This document shows, one piece after another, positions 1 to 6,974 of a stretch of 64,000 nt of DNA. The stretch is from Nioella ostreopsis. GTDB taxonomy: Bacteria > Pseudomonadota > Alphaproteobacteria > Rhodobacterales > Rhodobacteraceae. The DNA lies in the NCBI RefSeq assembly GCF_004000255.1, contig NZ_RCIQ01000007.1:1-64000 (forward strand), given 5' to 3'. Each line of letters opens with the position of its first letter. Position 1 is the stretch's first letter. The notes under the pieces were generated by a model that made no database searches, was not told the origin of the DNA, and worked only from the letters and a program-made list of their open reading frames with translations. The position numbers were made by a program, and so were the translations under genes.

Positions 1-133
1 AGAGCGCCTCGAACTCCGCATAGTTATCGAATACGCGGCGGCTTGCTTTGTCGATGAAAGTCTCAGCAGGGGCACCATTGGCGAGGATGATCTCATGGGC
101 CTCTGTTTCGATGTGGTAGACAGTAACGGCATT
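1..133 (-). pseudogene. C-terminal fragment of a Hint-domain protein, running off the left edge
   Basis: The minus strand from 133 down to 1 reads AVTVYHIETEAHEIILANG and then APAETFID...DNYAEFEAL. This matches the end of Hint (Hedgehog/intein-like, Hint_2) domains found in secreted RTX-type proteins of Rhodobacteraceae. A TGA at 136-134 lies in the same frame just upstream, so this piece has no start of its own. The frame before the TGA is open back to a GTG at 328 (64 codons, ending FRLIDLEL), but I do not recognise that part and it does not look like the usual Hint body. I read this as the decayed or recombined end of a gene. The rest of 134-385 holds nothing else I can support. A nonsense mutation in a longer gene is the alternative reading. 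Confidence 0.5.
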
Positions 134-385
134 TCAAAGCTCCAGATCAATCAGCCTGAACCCGGTGTCCCCCCGTCCTGCGTCGAACGCTGATCCTCCG
201 ATCAGTCCCTTTCCAGCTCTGTGGGGGCTGCGATTGAGCAATGAAAGCTTCCGCACCGCTTGAGGCTCGAAAGAGAAAACCCGTGACAGCCGATACCACC
301 TGTCAGGTTGAAGTATCGACAACCGCACCGAGAGGCTTCATCTGCTCAGGTCCTCCGCTGTCACGTCGCCCCAAATGGCGGAGGC

Positions 386-805
386 TCACAGATCCCCGGG
401 CCGTCGCGCATAGCGACTCTCCATCACGTAATCCTTGCGCGGGCCTGTGACCTGCCAGATCGCGCGCCAGGCGGGCCAGGTGCTGAAATCATAGCGCACT
501 TGGTAAAGATCCGGCGGACAGTCATGGCTGGCTTCGGTCTCCTCGGCGGAAAACCAGTGAAACGCACGCCCGTCATAGAAGAACACGGCGATACCGCCTG
601 CCTCCGACCGCCACAGATAGCGCCGTTCGGCCTGCAAGGGCGCGCCATCGCCGTAGCGCAACATCCCGGTTTCGGTCACCACCAACCCGCCCTGCCCGAC
701 CTCGAACCGCGCCTCGCCCTGCAACCGTCCCGTCAGCCCGGCGCGTTGGTCCACGATCTTGCGGCTGAGGCTCCAGCGCCCTTCGAATTCGGCCAGCCCC
801 GTCAC
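386..805 (-). CDS. DUF6314 family protein
   Basis: About 139 residues of unknown function. The pattern is that of DUF6314: an F-G-W-L-R-I start (FEGRWSLSRKI), a central RRYLW, FYDGRAFHWF, the HDCPPD-YQVRYDF stretch, and GPRKDYVMES near the end. I chose the GTG at 805 because it overlaps the TGA of the upstream gene as GTGA and begins right before the conserved domain. An ATG at 850 is possible but would add an unconserved leader. No signal peptide or membrane segment is visible, so it is probably cytoplasmic. The overlap implies co-expression with the small secreted protein upstream, though no functional link is known. Confidence 0.75.
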   Translation of the reverse strand: MTGLAEFEGRWSLSRKIVDQRAGLTGRLQGEARFEVGQGGLVVTETGMLRYGDGAPLQAERRYLWRSEAGGIAVFFYDGRAFHWFSAEETEASHDCPPDLYQVRYDFSTWPAWRAIWQVTGPRKDYVMESRYARRPGDL

Positions 806-1137
806 CTCAGCGGCCTGCCGATGGTGCTGTTGCCGTAAGCGGCGTCCCACCGGACCGCGCCGGTGTCATGGCCAAAGACGTCATAGCAATCCCACTCAAG
901 CCCCGGCGGCCACTGGCTGCAATACTGGCCACCCTCCACCCGCCAATATCCCCAGCTGGGTTCCGCCGAGGTATAGCGCGTGCGACCCGAGCCATGGAAA
1001 TGCTGCGTGGCCGTGTCGTCATAGGCGAAGTCCCGGTCCGTCAACGCTGCCTTGATCCCCGCATCGTCCAGCTGCACCCAGTCGGCATGGGCCATGCCGG
1101 TCATCATCATCAGGGCAAGCCCGGCCTTTCCGATCAT
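802..1137 (-). CDS. small secreted hypothetical protein
   Basis: A protein of 111 residues with a clear signal peptide (hydrophobic residues 3-16, cleavage likely after AHA at 16-18). The mature part is about 93 residues, rich in aromatic residues, with two cysteines (QYCSQW and DCYDV) that could form a disulfide. The spacing GYWRVEGG-YCSQWPP-CYDVF resembles small periplasmic DUF995-like proteins, but I cannot assign a family. It is transcribed divergently from purB with 83 bp between the starts, and it overlaps the DUF6314 gene downstream. Periplasmic location is inferred from the signal peptide. Confidence 0.65.
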   Translation of the reverse strand: MIGKAGLALMMMTGMAHADWVQLDDAGIKAALTDRDFAYDDTATQHFHGSGRTRYTSAEPSWGYWRVEGGQYCSQWPPGLEWDCYDVFGHDTGAVRWDAAYGNSTIGRPLR

Positions 1138-1220
1138 CCTGCGACACCCCTTAACTTGTGGTCACGGTCCTCTGCCCTTAAGAGGACGCCAACTCCTCCC
1201 CAAAGGCAAGGCTGCGCCCC

Positions 1221-2528
1221 ATGATCCCCCGTTATTCCCGCCCCGAAATGGTCGCCATCTGGAGCCCGGAAACCAAGTTCCGCATCTGGTACGAGATCGA
1301 GGCCCATGCCTGCGACGCGCAGGCCGATCTTGGCGTGATCCCGCGCGAGAATGCCGAAGCCGTCTGGAAGGCGAAAGATGTGGAGTTCGACGTCGACCGC
1401 ATCGACGAGATCGAGGCCGTCACCAAGCATGACGTGATCGCCTTCCTCACCCACCTGGCCGAGATCGTCGGCAACGAGGAAGCCCGCTTCGTGCATCAGG
1501 GCATGACGTCCTCGGATGTGCTGGACACCACGCTGAACGTGCAGCTGGTCCGCGCCGCCGATATCCTGGTTGCGGATGTGGAGGCGCTGCTGGCGGCGTT
1601 GAAGCGCCGCGCATTCGAACACAAGGACACGGTCCGCATCGGCCGCAGCCACGGCATCCACGCCGAACCCACCACCATGGGCCTGACCTTCGCGCGCTTC
1701 TATGCCGAGATGGACCGCAACCTCAGCCGCCTGCGCGACGCACGGGCCGAGATCGCCACCGGCGCCATTTCTGGCGCGGTCGGCACCTTCGCCAATATCG
1801 ACCCGGCGGTGGAAGAGCATGTCTGCGACAAGATGGGCCTCGTGCCGGAGCCGATCAGCACGCAAGTGATCCCGCGCGACCGTCACGCGATGTTCTTCGC
1901 CACTTTGGGCGTCGTGGCCTCCTCGATCGAGAACATCGCCATCGAGATCCGCCACATGCAACGCACCGAGGTGCTGGAGGCGGCGGAATTCTTCTCCATG
2001 GGGCAAAAGGGCTCGTCTGCCATGCCGCACAAGAAGAACCCGGTCCTGACCGAGAACCTGACGGGCCTCGCGCGGCTTGTCCGCATGGCGGTGATCCCGG
2101 CGATGGAAAACGTGGCGCTTTGGCATGAACGCGACATTTCGCATTCTTCCGTTGAACGGATGATCGGGCCGGATGCCACGATCACACTCGATTTCGCGCT
2201 GAACCGTCTGACAGGCGTGATCGACAAGCTGCTGGTCTACCCGCAGAACATGCTGGACAATATGAACAAATTCCCCGGTCTGGTGATGTCGCAGCGCGTG
2301 CTTCTGGCGCTGACGCAAGCGGGCGTCAGCCGCGAGGACGCCTATCGGCTGGTGCAACGGAACGCCATGAAGGTCTGGGACCACCGCACCGATTTCCGCG
2401 AGGAACTGCTGGCCGATGACGAGGTCCGCGCGGCGCTGTCAGAGGACGAGATCAACGAAAAGTTCGATCTCGGCTACCACACCAAGCATGTGGACACGAT
2501 CTTCGCGCGGGTGTTTGGCGAGGACTGA
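1221..2528 (+). CDS. purB: adenylosuccinate lyase
   Basis: It splits SAICAR to AICAR and adenylosuccinate to AMP, releasing fumarate in both cases (purine biosynthesis, cytoplasm). The 435 residues are a full-length match to the short bacterial PurB type. Visible motifs are TSSDVLDT near residue 96, GRSHGIHAEPTT near 140 with the catalytic histidine, and the fumarase/lyase signature SSAMPHKKNP near 264 with the flexible catalytic serine loop. The ATG at 1221 starts right before the conserved MIPRYSRPEM N-terminus; the ribosome-binding site is weak. It stands alone as a plus-strand unit, followed by a 228-bp spacer with hairpins and a dispersed motif. Confidence 0.97.
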   Translation: MIPRYSRPEMVAIWSPETKFRIWYEIEAHACDAQADLGVIPRENAEAVWKAKDVEFDVDRIDEIEAVTKHDVIAFLTHLAEIVGNEEARFVHQGMTSSDVLDTTLNVQLVRAADILVADVEALLAALKRRAFEHKDTVRIGRSHGIHAEPTTMGLTFARFYAEMDRNLSRLRDARAEIATGAISGAVGTFANIDPAVEEHVCDKMGLVPEPISTQVIPRDRHAMFFATLGVVASSIENIAIEIRHMQRTEVLEAAEFFSMGQKGSSAMPHKKNPVLTENLTGLARLVRMAVIPAMENVALWHERDISHSSVERMIGPDATITLDFALNRLTGVIDKLLVYPQNMLDNMNKFPGLVMSQRVLLALTQAGVSREDAYRLVQRNAMKVWDHRTDFREELLADDEVRAALSEDEINEKFDLGYHTKHVDTIFARVFGED

Positions 2529-2585
2529 TCCGAAAGGGTGTTTCGCCGCCTGACGGCGTCGACCCGCGGGGGGCGCTGCCCCCGT

Positions 2586-2656
2586 CGCCATTGGGCTTGA
2601 ACCAATGGCGCATCCAATGGCGACCCCCCGAGGTATTTCTGCCAAGATGAAAGGGG
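2586..2656. repeat. hairpin plus dispersed intergenic motif (copy A)
   Basis: A perfect 9-bp inverted repeat (CGCCATTGG at 2586-2594, CCAATGGCG at 2602-2610, 7-nt loop) follows a GGGGGC/GCCCCC hairpin near 2568-2583. It is followed by CCCCGAGGTATTTCTGCC and then AAGATGAAAGGGG (2624-2656). That last motif recurs in variant form at 30013-30040, 16368-16402, 52348-52383 and 6732-6754, always between genes. Here it lies after purB, where the hairpins could end transcription. Confidence 0.65.
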
Positions 2657-2756
2657 AAAACGAATTCGGTGTGCGGGGCTTCGCGCGCTAGAGATTTCGT
2701 GCTAGTATTACGCCCGCGTCGACATGCGACACAGATTTCCCAAGCAGGAGGCCCCC

Positions 2757-2918
2757 ATGCGCCCCGCCGCTTTGATCATCGCCCTGACCTTCGCTCTGTC
2801 GCCTGTTGCGGCACTGGCCCAATCGGGCTGCGAGCATGGCGACCGACGAGCGAGCTGCATGGATGGGACGACCTGGGACCCGGTAACGGGCCGCTGCGAG
2901 ACCTCGGTCAGCAGCTGA
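2757..2918 (+). CDS. small secreted Cys-containing protein
   Basis: A 53-residue product. The ATG at 2757 follows a strong ribosome-binding site (CAGGAGG, 6 nt upstream), so I prefer it over the in-frame ATG at 2724. Residues 3-20 form a signal peptide ending in ALAQ. The mature peptide is about 33 residues with three cysteines (GCEHGD, SCMDG, GRCE), resembling the minimal disulfide-knotted CBM14-like peptides near housekeeping genes in this family. Function is unknown. It lies between purB and argC on the same strand but has its own spacer on both sides. Confidence 0.6.
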   Translation: MRPAALIIALTFALSPVAALAQSGCEHGDRRASCMDGTTWDPVTGRCETSVSS

Positions 2919-3025
2919 TCACCCCCAAACACCCCGTGCTTTGATCCGGACAATGCTTTGGCGTTGAGCCCTGTCCGATTTCGCGTTACCTCCCCCACCA
3001 CTACTTGACCAAAAAGGAACAGCCC

Positions 3026-3934
3026 ATGACGGCGAAGGTCTTCATCGACGGTGAAGCCGGCACGACCGGCCTGCAGATTCTCGAACGGCTTCAGGGCCGG
3101 GCGGATATCACGCTTGTCCAGGTGGAGCATGAGCACCGAAAGGATGCCGCCGCCCGCGCCGAGGCCTTTGCCGAGGCCGATGTGGCCATCCTCTGCCTGC
3201 CCGATGCCGCCGCCATCGAGGCCGTTTCGCTGGCCGGTGACTGCCGGATCATCGACGCCTCGACCGCGCATCGTGTGGCGGAGGACTGGGTCTATGGCAT
3301 GCCCGAACTGCCCGGCCAGGCCGAGGCCATCGCGGGCGCCTCCCGCGTCGCCAATGTGGGCTGCTACGCCACCGGGTCCATCGCGCTGATCCGGCCCCTG
3401 CGGGATGCGGGCATCTTGTCCGAAACCGATGCGCTCGTGCTGACCGGCACCTCGGGCTATACCGGCGGCGGCAAGGCGCTGATCGCGGAATATGACGCGG
3501 GCACCGCCCCTGCCTATTTCCTCTACGCCACCGGGCAGACCCACAAGCATGTGCCCGAGATCATGCGCTATGGCCGCCTGACCCGTCAGCCCGCCTTCCA
3601 GCCCGCCGTGGGCAATTACGCGCAGGGCATGATCGTTCAGCTGCATTTGCATCGCGATGCGATGGCGGGCGCGCCTGATTTGGCCGCGCTGGAGGAGGCG
3701 TTCCGCGCCTTCTACGAATCTGCCCGCTTTGTCGACGTGGTCCCTGCCCCGGCGCGTCTGGATGCACAGGCGATGAACGGCACGAACCGGATGCAGATTT
3801 CGGTTCACGGCAGTGACGAGACCGGGATCATGACCGTGACCGCCACGCTCGACAATCTGGGCAAGGGGGCATCCGGCACCGCCGTGCAGAACCTCAACCT
3901 GATGATCGGCGCGCCGGAAGACGCCGGGCTCTGA
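3026..3934 (+). CDS. argC: N-acetyl-gamma-glutamyl-phosphate reductase (type 2)
   Basis: The third step of arginine synthesis: NADPH-dependent reduction of N-acetylglutamyl phosphate to the semialdehyde. The protein is 302 residues, the short type-2 form common in alphaproteobacteria (type 1 is about 340). The N-terminus KVFIDGEAGTTGLQI holds the nucleotide-binding glycines. The catalytic cysteine sits in NVGCYATG near residue 113, and LTGTSGYTGGG follows near 140. I chose the ATG at 3026 because AAGGA lies about 7 nt before it; the in-frame start at 3005 would place that site inside the gene. A strong GC hairpin follows the stop. Confidence 0.95.
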   Translation: MTAKVFIDGEAGTTGLQILERLQGRADITLVQVEHEHRKDAAARAEAFAEADVAILCLPDAAAIEAVSLAGDCRIIDASTAHRVAEDWVYGMPELPGQAEAIAGASRVANVGCYATGSIALIRPLRDAGILSETDALVLTGTSGYTGGGKALIAEYDAGTAPAYFLYATGQTHKHVPEIMRYGRLTRQPAFQPAVGNYAQGMIVQLHLHRDAMAGAPDLAALEEAFRAFYESARFVDVVPAPARLDAQAMNGTNRMQISVHGSDETGIMTVTATLDNLGKGASGTAVQNLNLMIGAPEDAGL

Positions 3935-3955
3935 GGCCCCGTCCGATTTTAACAA

Positions 3956-3984
3956 AACCCGCCGCGTTTTCCCTGCGGCGGGTT
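3956..3984. terminator. GC hairpin after argC
   Basis: A perfect 10-bp stem, AACCCGCCGC (3956-3965) and GCGGCGGGTT (3975-3984), encloses a 9-nt loop. On the plus strand only TT closes the stem, while on the minus strand a TTTTG run follows. It separates argC from the next plus-strand gene and probably slows or ends read-through, but it is not a classic U-tract terminator in that direction. Confidence 0.55.
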
Positions 3985-4051
3985 ACCGGCCCTTAACCCC
4001 TGTTCTCCGATCCTGCCTGACGGGTGAGTGACAACAGATGTGGGGCTGAAC

Positions 4052-5086
4052 ATGCAACTGACGCAACGACTCGTGGACGCGCCTGCGCCGCCTTTGCGGA
4101 TGTCGAACGCCGACAAGGCCGCGGTGATCGTGCGGCTATTGCTCTCGGAAGGGGCGATGCCCCGGCTGACGGGCCTCTCGCTGCGCCAGCAAGAGGCACT
4201 GGTGCGGCGTCTGGCCGGGCTCGGTCCAGTAGACCGGGACACCCTGTCTGCCGTGGTCCGCGAATTTGCCCACAGGCTGGACACGATCGGCCTGACCTTT
4301 CCGGGCAGCGTTGCAGGCGCGCTCGACATGGTGCGCGACCACCTGTCGGAAGAGGCGCGTGACCGGATCGCGGAACTGGCAGAGGGTGACGGCCCGCCCG
4401 ATCCCTGGCGTCGCATTGCTGCCGCCGACCCGGACCGGCTGAAACCCATCCTGGCCCGCGAAAGCGCCGAGATCTGCGCGATCCTGCTGTCCAAACTGCC
4501 CGTCGCCAAGGCCGCCGCGCTGCTGGCGGATCTGCCGGAGGACCGGGGGCATGTGGTGGCCCATGCGGTCGCCCTGACCTCCACCATCGGGGAAGACACC
4601 ATCACCCGTGTCGGGCGGTCCCTGCTGGACCAGCTTCAGGCGCAACCGACACCCGCCTTTGCCAGTGCCCCGGCGGACCGCGTGGGCGCGATCCTGAACG
4701 CCGCCGCTGCGGCGACCCGCGACAAGGTGCTCGAAGGGCTCGACGGGGCGGATGCGGATTTCGCCGGGCTGGTGCGCAAGGCGATCTTCACCTTCGACCA
4801 TATCCCGAAGCGGCTGGATCAGAAAGACGTGCCCAAGGTCATGCGGGCGCTTGACGCGGAAACCACCACCACAGCGCTCGCCGCCGGGATGGAGGCCGCG
4901 CCCGTGGCCGTCGAATTCCTGCTGGAAAACATGTCCAAACGCATGGCCGAACAGTTGCGTGACGATGCCGAAGCACGCGGCAAGGTGCGTGGCCCCGAGG
5001 GTGAGGCCGCAATGGCAGACCTGGTCACCGCGATCCGGGATCTGGCCGATAGCGGCGAAATCCGCCTGATCGAGCAGGAGGATTGA
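4052..5086 (+). CDS. fliG: FliG-like flagellar motor switch protein, outside any flagellar cluster
   Basis: About 344 residues with the FliG layout: an N-terminal helical part, a middle ARM-type domain and a C-terminal torque domain. The C-terminal stretch NMSKRMAEQLRDDAEARG aligns with the torque helix of classic FliG and keeps the charged residues (Arg of SKR, both Asp of RDD, the last Arg). The middle-domain EHPQ signature is replaced by ESAE (in ARESAEICAILLSKLP). No other flagellar gene is present in the window. The start could be the GTG at 4028 or the ATG at 4052; the GTGGGG before 4052 is the better ribosome-binding site. In the cell it would sit on the cytoplasmic face of the motor and contact the stator. 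Whether it is the only FliG of the genome cannot be told here. Confidence 0.8.
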   Translation: MQLTQRLVDAPAPPLRMSNADKAAVIVRLLLSEGAMPRLTGLSLRQQEALVRRLAGLGPVDRDTLSAVVREFAHRLDTIGLTFPGSVAGALDMVRDHLSEEARDRIAELAEGDGPPDPWRRIAAADPDRLKPILARESAEICAILLSKLPVAKAAALLADLPEDRGHVVAHAVALTSTIGEDTITRVGRSLLDQLQAQPTPAFASAPADRVGAILNAAAAATRDKVLEGLDGADADFAGLVRKAIFTFDHIPKRLDQKDVPKVMRALDAETTTTALAAGMEAAPVAVEFLLENMSKRMAEQLRDDAEARGKVRGPEGEAAMADLVTAIRDLADSGEIRLIEQED

Positions 5087-5165
5087 GCAGCGCTTGACCG
5101 CACCGGGCCCGACGGATCATGATGGTCACCCACCCGCAGCGATCCCCAGAAAAGGAGGAACTGAC

Positions 5166-5348
5166 ATGGGAACCAGCGACCTGATCCAATATGCCCATGC
5201 GCTCTACAACGCGCATGGCGACAAGGCCGAGGCGGAGGCAGCACAGAAAGCCTTGGCGGAAGAAAACGCCGGAAATGCTGAGGAAGCACAGAAATGGCGG
5301 TCTATCCGCGGTCACATCAAGGAGTTGCGCGGCCCGAAATCGACCTGA
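5166..5348 (+). CDS. small charged helical protein of unknown function
   Basis: A 60-residue product starting at the ATG at 5166, which has an excellent ribosome-binding site (AAAGGAGGA 6-8 nt upstream). The sequence is very rich in Ala, Glu, Lys and Gln (DKAEAEAAQKALAEENAG), so it is probably one long amphipathic helix followed by HIKELRG. There is no signal peptide. It lies 79 bp after the FliG-like gene on the same strand and may share its transcript. I recognise no family. The strong translation signal argues that it is real. Confidence 0.7.
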   Translation: MGTSDLIQYAHALYNAHGDKAEAEAAQKALAEENAGNAEEAQKWRSIRGHIKELRGPKST

Positions 5349-5354
5349 CGCGGC

Positions 5355-6134
5355 TCAGGCCACGCCCTTGACCGGCACAGCGCGCCGCCCATCTGCCCAG
5401 GCCCGGGCGGCGCGCCCGAAAGCCTCGAACAGAGGCCGCGACACCGGGTCTTCTGCAGCCCGGTATTCCGGGTGCCACTGCACCGACAGGGTAAAGCCCG
5501 GCGCGTCCGCGATATAGATCGCCTCGGGCGTGCCATCCTCGGCCTGCCCGTCGATCACCACGCGCGCGCCGGGGCGCTTGATGCCCTGCCCGTGCAGAGT
5601 GTTGGTCATGACCTCACGCGCCCCCATCAACCGGTGGAACGGCCCGCCTTCGGTGAAGCTCACCGTATGGCGCAGGGCGAATTTCTCCTCCAGCGTGCCA
5701 TCGGGCGGCATCCGGTGGTTCATCCGCCCCGGCAGGTCGCGGATTTCCGGGTAGAGCGTGCCGCCCATGGCGACATTCACCTCCTGAAAGCCCCGGCACA
5801 CGCCCAGAATCGGCTGTCCCCGGTCCACGCAGGCCCGGATCAAAGGCAGGCTGACCGCATCCCGGCAGCGATCAAACGCCCCATGCGCCTCGGTCGGGTC
5901 CTCGCCATATTCCTCCGGGTGGACATTGGGCCGCCCGCCGGTGAACAGAAATCCGTCGAAGACCTCCAGCAGCTCGCCAGTCGAGGCATAGCGCGGGTCG
6001 GCGGGAATCAGCAGCGGCACGCAATCGGAGACCTCGGCAATCGCCTCGGAATTCATCGTACCGCCCGCATGGGTCGGGTACTGATCGTTGATCAGGTGAT
6101 GATTGCCGATAATGCCGATGACCGGTCGCCGCAT
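5355..6134 (-). CDS. gamma-glutamyl-gamma-aminobutyrate hydrolase family protein (peptidase C26)
   Basis: 259 residues, a class I glutamine amidotransferase fold used as a stand-alone hydrolase, as in PuuD, which cleaves gamma-glutamyl-GABA in putrescine degradation. The nucleophile is Cys113 in GVCRGFQE. The catalytic His221 and Glu223 are in QWHPEY. The N-terminal RPVIGIIGNHHLI and the FTGGRPNVHPEEY motif near residue 65 are typical of the C26 family. The natural substrate is uncertain because no other put/puu gene is nearby. The minus-strand stop lies only 6 bp from the end of the convergent small gene. Cytoplasmic. Confidence 0.88.
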   Translation of the reverse strand: MRRPVIGIIGNHHLINDQYPTHAGGTMNSEAIAEVSDCVPLLIPADPRYASTGELLEVFDGFLFTGGRPNVHPEEYGEDPTEAHGAFDRCRDAVSLPLIRACVDRGQPILGVCRGFQEVNVAMGGTLYPEIRDLPGRMNHRMPPDGTLEEKFALRHTVSFTEGGPFHRLMGAREVMTNTLHGQGIKRPGARVVIDGQAEDGTPEAIYIADAPGFTLSVQWHPEYRAAEDPVSRPLFEAFGRAARAWADGRRAVPVKGVA

Positions 6135-6249
6135 GGATACCCTCTGATTTCAGCGCTTTCCCAAGCATATACGCCGCCGCGCGCGGCGAGGAAAGCAGCG
6201 TCAGCGCACAACCGACCCGCAGACTGTGCGCTGCCTGCGAATTGGGCGC

Positions 6250-6672
6250 TCATGCAACCGGGCTAAGCCCCGCTGCGATGATCCCAGCCACCGCCGCCTT
6301 GGCATCGTTGTCGGAGGTGTCGCCGGTCACGCCCACGGCCCCGATCACGGCGCCCGACGCGTCCTTGACCAGCACGCCGCCCGGCACCGGAACCACCTTG
6401 CCGTCGAAGGCGCCGTTCATCGCGGCCATGAAATAGGCCTGATCCTCGGCCCGCGCCATCTGGGCACTGCCGGGCATGCCCAGCATCACCGCGCCATAGG
6501 CCTTGCCGCGCGCGATTTCGAAGCGGCCCGGACTGGCCCCATCCTCGCGCTCGAAGGCCAGCAGATGCCCGCCCGCATCCAGCACCGCCACGGAGAGCGG
6601 CTTCAGCCCCAACTCGCGACCGGTGTCACGGGTCACCGCCACCATCGTCTTCGCCTGCTTCAGAGTGATCAT
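6250..6672 (-). CDS. glcG: GlcG/HbpS family protein
   Basis: 140 residues covering the whole GlcG/HbpS (DUF336) domain, which is found in glycolate operons and as heme-binding HbpS in other bacteria. Typical features are the N-terminal SVAVLDAGGHLLAFER, RFEIARGKAYGA, and the Gly/Val-rich end PVPGGVLVKDASGAVIGAVGVTGDTSDND. The neighbour on the same strand, 300 bp upstream, is malate synthase G, which repeats the glcG-glcB partnership of glycolate/glyoxylate operons, although glcDEF are not here. The exact role of GlcG in glycolate use is unsettled. Confidence 0.88.
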   Translation of the reverse strand: MITLKQAKTMVAVTRDTGRELGLKPLSVAVLDAGGHLLAFEREDGASPGRFEIARGKAYGAVMLGMPGSAQMARAEDQAYFMAAMNGAFDGKVVPVPGGVLVKDASGAVIGAVGVTGDTSDNDAKAAVAGIIAAGLSPVA

Positions 6673-6731
6673 CTCAACGCCCCATTAAGGTTAACGGCGC
6701 GCCCGCCCCCGTCAGGGAACCCCCGGATGCG

Positions 6732-6754
6732 CCTTCTTCTTGGCAAAAATACTC
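6732..6754. repeat. dispersed intergenic motif (partial copy E)
   Basis: CCTTCTTCTTGGCAAAAAT followed by ACTC. Read on the minus strand it is GAGTATTTTTGCCAAGAAG and so on, a truncated relative of the motif at 2624-2656, 16368-16402, 30013-30040 and 52348-52383. It lies between the start of glcG and a small plus-strand gene and lacks the GC-rich hairpin half. Confidence 0.5.
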
Positions 6755-6800
6755 ACAAACCATAGGCTGGCCGCAATGCGACCAAGTAGGGGATCCTGCC

Positions 6801-6974
6801 ATGGACAGGCTTGAAACCGCGCTCATCATCCTTGCCCTTGCGCTCGTTGTACTCGCCCTTCTACGGCGAATCCTCGGCGGGCGTCGCCGCAAGCCGGGTC
6901 TCTTCACCCTGTCTGGCGGCCTGTCGCTCTTCTCCCTGTCCTCTGACGACTCGGCCTCGGACGGCGGAGATTGA
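6801..6974 (+). CDS. small single-span membrane protein
   Basis: A 57-residue reading frame beginning MDRLETALIILALALVVLAL. Residues 6-21 form one hydrophobic membrane segment, followed by a basic cluster (RRILGGRRRK) and an acidic Ser/Asp-rich tail. The positive-inside rule predicts the N-terminus outside and the tail in the cytoplasm. TAGGGGAT sits about 8 nt before the ATG as a plausible ribosome-binding site. The TGA at 6972-6974 directly abuts the stop of convergent glcB, a tight arrangement typical of real genes. No family recognised. It could still be a chance frame. Confidence 0.5.
   Translation: MDRLETALIILALALVVLALLRRILGGRRRKPGLFTLSGGLSLFSLSSDDSASDGGD

Noticed and set aside
3983-3998. 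CtrA-like TTAC...TTAACC upstream of the FliG-like gene
   Set aside because: The half-sites are 10 bp apart and not the expected 11 (TTAA-N7-TTAA), and one half is imperfect.
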